Source: Myxococcaceae bacterium (GTDB lineage: Bacteria > Myxococcota > Myxococcia > Myxococcales > Myxococcaceae). Taken from it: DNA of 64,000 nt. The translations under genes and the position numbers were made by a program. The stretch spans positions 1 through 64,000 of the forward strand of contig JAIBBQ010000010.1 of assembly GCA_019694595.1 (NCBI GenBank), given 5' to 3'. Positions 61,350 through 64,000 of the stretch are shown piece by piece. Every line of letters begins with the position of its first letter. Positions within the stretch are counted from its first letter, which is position 1. The notes beneath the pieces were generated by a model. The model was not told the origin of the DNA. It saw only the letters and a program-made list of their open reading frames with translations, and ran no database searches.

Positions 61350-62197
61350 AGAAGCAGTCGACCACCGCGCAGTCGGTGCTGCTCCACGTCGGCCTGGTGC
61401 TGATGAGCATCGTGGTGCTCTACCCGGTGCTGTGGGTGGTGAAGCTGGCGCTCTCGCCGGGGCAGGCGCCGAGCCTGAGCGCGAGCCCGCTGCCCGACGC
61501 GGTGACGTTCGACAACTTCAAGGACGTGCTGCTCGCCAGCGACACTCAAGGGCGCTGGCTCTTCGGGCGGCAGCTGCTGGCGAGCCTCACGGTGTCGTCG
61601 GCGACGACGATCGTCGGGCTGACCCTGTCGGTGAGCGCGGCGTGGGCGCTCTCGCGCTTCCGCTTCCCGGGGCGCGAAGGCGGCATGCAGGTGCTGCTCA
61701 TCACCCAGATGTTCCCGGCGACGCTGATGCTGGTGCCGCTGTACGGCATCCTCGAGAAGCTGGGGCTGCTCGACAGCCTGACCGGGCTGGTGCTCGTGTA
61801 CTCGACGACGTCGGTGCCCTTCTGCGTGTGGATGCTCAAGGGCTACTTCGACACGCTCCCCAAGGAGCTCGAGGAAGCGGCGATCGTCGACGGCGCCTCC
61901 ACCGCGCAGGTGTTCTTCAAGGTGGTGCTGCCGCTCGCGCGGCCGGCGCTGGCGGTGACCGCGCTCTTCTCCTTCATGCAGGCGTGGAACGAGTTCATCC
62001 TCGCGGCGACGCTGCTCAACGACGCGGGGCGCTTCACGCTCCCGGTGGCGCTGCAGCGCTTCGTGGGCGAGTACAAGGTCGAGTGGGGCCGCTTCGCCGC
62101 GGGCGCGCTGGTGGTCTCGGCGCCGGTGATGGCGCTCTTCTTCGCGCTGCAGAAGCACCTGGTCGGCGGGCTCACCGCGGGCGGCGTGAAGGGCTAG
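61346..62197 (+). CDS. sugar ABC-importer permease (MalG-like)
   Basis: 283 residues with six membrane segments and the EAA loop EEAAIVDGASTAQVFFKVVLP near residue 178, typical of MalG-type CUT1 permeases. It overlaps the fused gene by 4 bp, so the three genes make a complete transporter: ATPase, binding protein-permease and second permease. No sugar-catabolic gene is adjacent. Confidence 0.94.
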   Translation: MKKQSTTAQSVLLHVGLVLMSIVVLYPVLWVVKLALSPGQAPSLSASPLPDAVTFDNFKDVLLASDTQGRWLFGRQLLASLTVSSATTIVGLTLSVSAAWALSRFRFPGREGGMQVLLITQMFPATLMLVPLYGILEKLGLLDSLTGLVLVYSTTSVPFCVWMLKGYFDTLPKELEEAAIVDGASTAQVFFKVVLPLARPALAVTALFSFMQAWNEFILAATLLNDAGRFTLPVALQRFVGEYKVEWGRFAAGALVVSAPVMALFFALQKHLVGGLTAGGVKG

Positions 62198-62212
62198 TCG
62201 TCGCGGGCTTGC

Positions 62213-62234
62213 GCTGTCTCCTGGAGACGACAGC
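62213..62234 (+). terminator. stem-loop after the sugar ABC operon
   Basis: GCTGTC (62213-62218) pairs with GACAGC (62229-62234) around a self-complementary loop, 16 bp after the malG-like stop. No T-tract follows, so it is only a possible transcript end. Confidence 0.35.
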
Positions 62235-62300
62235 GAGCACGAAAATTCACAGGGAAAATCATCGACGTAACCAATCGAGGGCCTCGCGCGAAAACGTCGC

Positions 62301-63176
62301 ATGCGCACCGTCCCCCGATCGAACGTTCCCCACCCCGCCGCCGCGCGACCTGGCCCCAGGACGACGCCGGCGTTCACCCAGCAGGCCGAGGTGCTGCAGA
62401 TGACGCCCACCAAGGCGACGCCGGCCGGCCTTCGCGCGGCGATCGAGGTGGCGCGTCGACCGAACGTCACCATCGCCAGCCAGCAGCCGGTACCGGGGCT
62501 GCCTCCGTCGCGCTGGACGCAGGTGGTGCCGACGATGGGCCGCACGCCGCAGCAGGTCGCCGCCTCGGTGGTCCACGCGCTCACCGCGGCGAACCCTGCC
62601 CCGGCGCGGGTGCTCCTGGACGAGCTCCGGGGCGACTCGAAGCACACCATCTCCGGCGCGGTGCGGATCCTGGCGAGGCAGCACCCTGAGCTCCGCGGGC
62701 GCTGGGGCGTCTACCTCTCCGGCGGCTCCCTGGCGCACGCGCGCAACCTCAACGACGAAGGCAAGAAGCCCCAGGGGGCGCTCGACTTCGTGCACGAGGG
62801 CGGCGGCTACGTGGTGGCGGAGATGTACGACCCCAAGCTCTTCGACCACCGGGTGATCGACTACCTGCGCTCGAAGGGCGTGAAGCCGTCGGTGGTGATC
62901 GGCGTCGACGAGAAGCACCGGGCGAAGAACGGGGTGATGACCGGGGTGCTCGACGATGGCGTCCGCGGCGACGCGCAGCTGCGCAGCCGGGTGGCCAGGG
63001 CGAAGGTGGCCTTTCCCGACCTCTTCCAGCGGGGCGCGGTGGGGGCGTGGGTGTTCCGCGACGTGCCGCGGCGGGGCGGCAACGGCCCCGACGAGGCGAT
63101 CGACGTGCCGCGGCGGCTGCGGCTCTTCTCCAGCCTGACGGCGGCGGCCCACGGCGGGGACAACTTCGCGCCCTGA
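62301..63176 (+). CDS. hypothetical protein, conserved-looking C-terminal half
   Basis: 291 residues, unknown. The first 80 are low-complexity Pro/Ala/Thr-rich and may be a disordered region. The rest looks folded (about 85-285), with WGVYLSGGSLAHARN, DEKHRAKNGVMTGVLDDG and a closing RRLRLFSSLTAAAHGG. No signal peptide, membrane helix or metal motif is evident. The 100 bp upstream are AT-richer than usual for this window, and TTCACA (62246) with TAACCA (62268) could be a weak promoter. Confidence 0.65.
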   Translation: MRTVPRSNVPHPAAARPGPRTTPAFTQQAEVLQMTPTKATPAGLRAAIEVARRPNVTIASQQPVPGLPPSRWTQVVPTMGRTPQQVAASVVHALTAANPAPARVLLDELRGDSKHTISGAVRILARQHPELRGRWGVYLSGGSLAHARNLNDEGKKPQGALDFVHEGGGYVVAEMYDPKLFDHRVIDYLRSKGVKPSVVIGVDEKHRAKNGVMTGVLDDGVRGDAQLRSRVARAKVAFPDLFQRGAVGAWVFRDVPRRGGNGPDEAIDVPRRLRLFSSLTAAAHGGDNFAP

Positions 63177-63222
63177 CGAAAAGTTGGGCGGGGGGGTGGG
63201 CTGACCGACACTCCCGGGTGGC

Positions 63223-63984
63223 GTGTTCACCCTCGAAGGCCCCGGCCGCAAGCCGCACCACAACCGCGTCCTGGCGGCGACGCTGTCGATCATCGCCGGG
63301 TTCGTGAACTCCGCCGGGTTCATGCTGGTGGGGTCCTTCACCTCGCACGTCACCGGGCATGCGGGCCGGCTGGCGAGCGACGTCGCGGAGCAGAAGCTCC
63401 CTTCCGCCGCGAGCGCCTTCTTGCTGGTGCTGGCCTTCTTCTCGGGGGCCTTCGTGGCCAACATGGTGCTGCTCACGCGCATCGTGCGTCGGCGACCGCT
63501 CATCTACGCCGCCCTGCTCTTCCTCGAAGGTGGGCTCCTGGCGACCTTCGTGCAGCTCATCAACGGGGTGGTGCTGGTGCCCGAGGTGCCGGTGGCCGAC
63601 GCGGAGGCCAGCATCCTGTGCTTCGCGATGGGCGTGCAGAACTCGATGGTGACGCTGATCTCCGACGCGCGGGTGCGCACCACCCACCTCACCGGCGTGG
63701 TGACCGACCTGGGCATCGAGGCGGCGCGGTGGGTGCGCTTCCTCATCTGGCGGGCGGCGCCGACCTACTCGTCGTCGGTCCCGCCGCCGCAGCCGGCGAC
63801 CGCGCTGCTGCTCCTCAACATCTTCGGCGGCTTCATGACCGGGGGCGTGCTCGGCGCGCTGAGCACCCAGCTGTGGGGCGCCCAGGCGATGTACGCCCCG
63901 GCGCTGGCGGCGAGCCTCGCTGGCGCCTACGCGGTGTGGTCCGGCACGCGCGCCCCGGCCGCGCCGGCGACAGGGCCTTCGTAG
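63223..63984 (+). CDS. DUF1275 (YoaK-like) membrane protein
   Basis: 253 residues from a GTG. About six hydrophobic segments match the DUF1275/YoaK family of small inner-membrane proteins, with the usual N-terminal GFVNSAGFMLVGSFTSHVTG (helix 1 and loop) and C-terminal FGGFMTGGVLG. The family's function is unsettled. The ribosome site is poor. The stop lies 16 bp before the right edge of the window, so the gene is complete. Confidence 0.88.
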   Translation: MFTLEGPGRKPHHNRVLAATLSIIAGFVNSAGFMLVGSFTSHVTGHAGRLASDVAEQKLPSAASAFLLVLAFFSGAFVANMVLLTRIVRRRPLIYAALLFLEGGLLATFVQLINGVVLVPEVPVADAEASILCFAMGVQNSMVTLISDARVRTTHLTGVVTDLGIEAARWVRFLIWRAAPTYSSSVPPPQPATALLLLNIFGGFMTGGVLGALSTQLWGAQAMYAPALAASLAGAYAVWSGTRAPAAPATGPS

Positions 63985-64000
63985 GCGGTTGCACGCGGTG

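Overview
This window is GC-rich chromosomal DNA (roughly 70% G+C by eye) that most likely comes from a myxobacterium (Myxococcota, Cystobacterineae-like). The evidence is a secreted metalloprotease with a MYXO-CTERM-type tail, a lipoprotein built from the myxobacterial 'CGDG...CDDGN' cysteine-rich repeat, many lipoproteins with Gly/Ser or Asp-Ala-Gly linkers, FHA/DUF4388 and Ser/Thr-kinase signalling proteins, and frequent GTG/TTG starts with 4-bp stop/start overlaps. No rRNA, tRNA, CRISPR array, insertion sequence or phage gene was seen, and no gene-free stretch exceeds 300 bp.

Layout. 1-3661 (minus): envelope genes, namely a truncated lipoprotein, a MYXO-CTERM metzincin and two unknowns. 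3702-5428 (plus): thioredoxin and an MgtE Mg2+ channel. 5438-8287 (minus): the glyA-nrdR-ribD operon. 8332-16363 (minus): Cys-rich lipoprotein, VWA protein, SMC, a 49-residue protein and an HtrA protease. 16516-24839 (plus): a large lipoprotein, a divergent DAHP synthase, a delta-60 lipoprotein, then a tightly coupled ABC-F / DNA methyltransferase / HAD operon. 24844-28963 (minus): M48-like peptidase, YebC, LpxL-like acyltransferase and a membrane Ser/Thr kinase. 29043-33724 (minus): GNAT, then a coupled operon of M24-fold protein, alpha/beta-hydrolase-SDR fusion, di-iron-type PF10118 protein and MerR regulator, with a palindrome at its head. 33832-38048 (plus): UbiB-type kinase and HrpB helicase. 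38654-45455 (plus): MBL-fold protein and ABC importer in one overlapping operon, then an M61 peptidase. 45522-47382 (plus): lipoprotein, RNase HII and a DUF2325-like protein. 47384-54117 (minus): a long housekeeping run recX-bamD-unknown-TPR-FHA/DUF4388-selD-amidase-rph-rdgB. 54167-55006 (plus): acidic-tail unknown. 55034-55537: a small lower-GC pocket holding a gene remnant and a small secreted protein. 55561-57947 (minus): PilT-like ATPase and, in a separate unit, rplM-rpsI. 58150-62197 (plus): a CUT1-type sugar ABC importer whose binding protein and first permease are one polypeptide. 62301-63984 (plus): an unknown protein and a DUF1275 membrane protein.

Most of the window is ordinary core genome (translation, riboflavin/folate one-carbon metabolism, chromosome segregation, envelope assembly, nucleotide sanitation). 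The parts most likely to hold undescribed biology are the 30334-33724 operon, the binding-protein/permease fusion at 59211-61349, the lower-GC pocket at 55034-55537 with a perfect 12-bp inverted repeat, and the helix-phased TGACC repeats upstream of smc.
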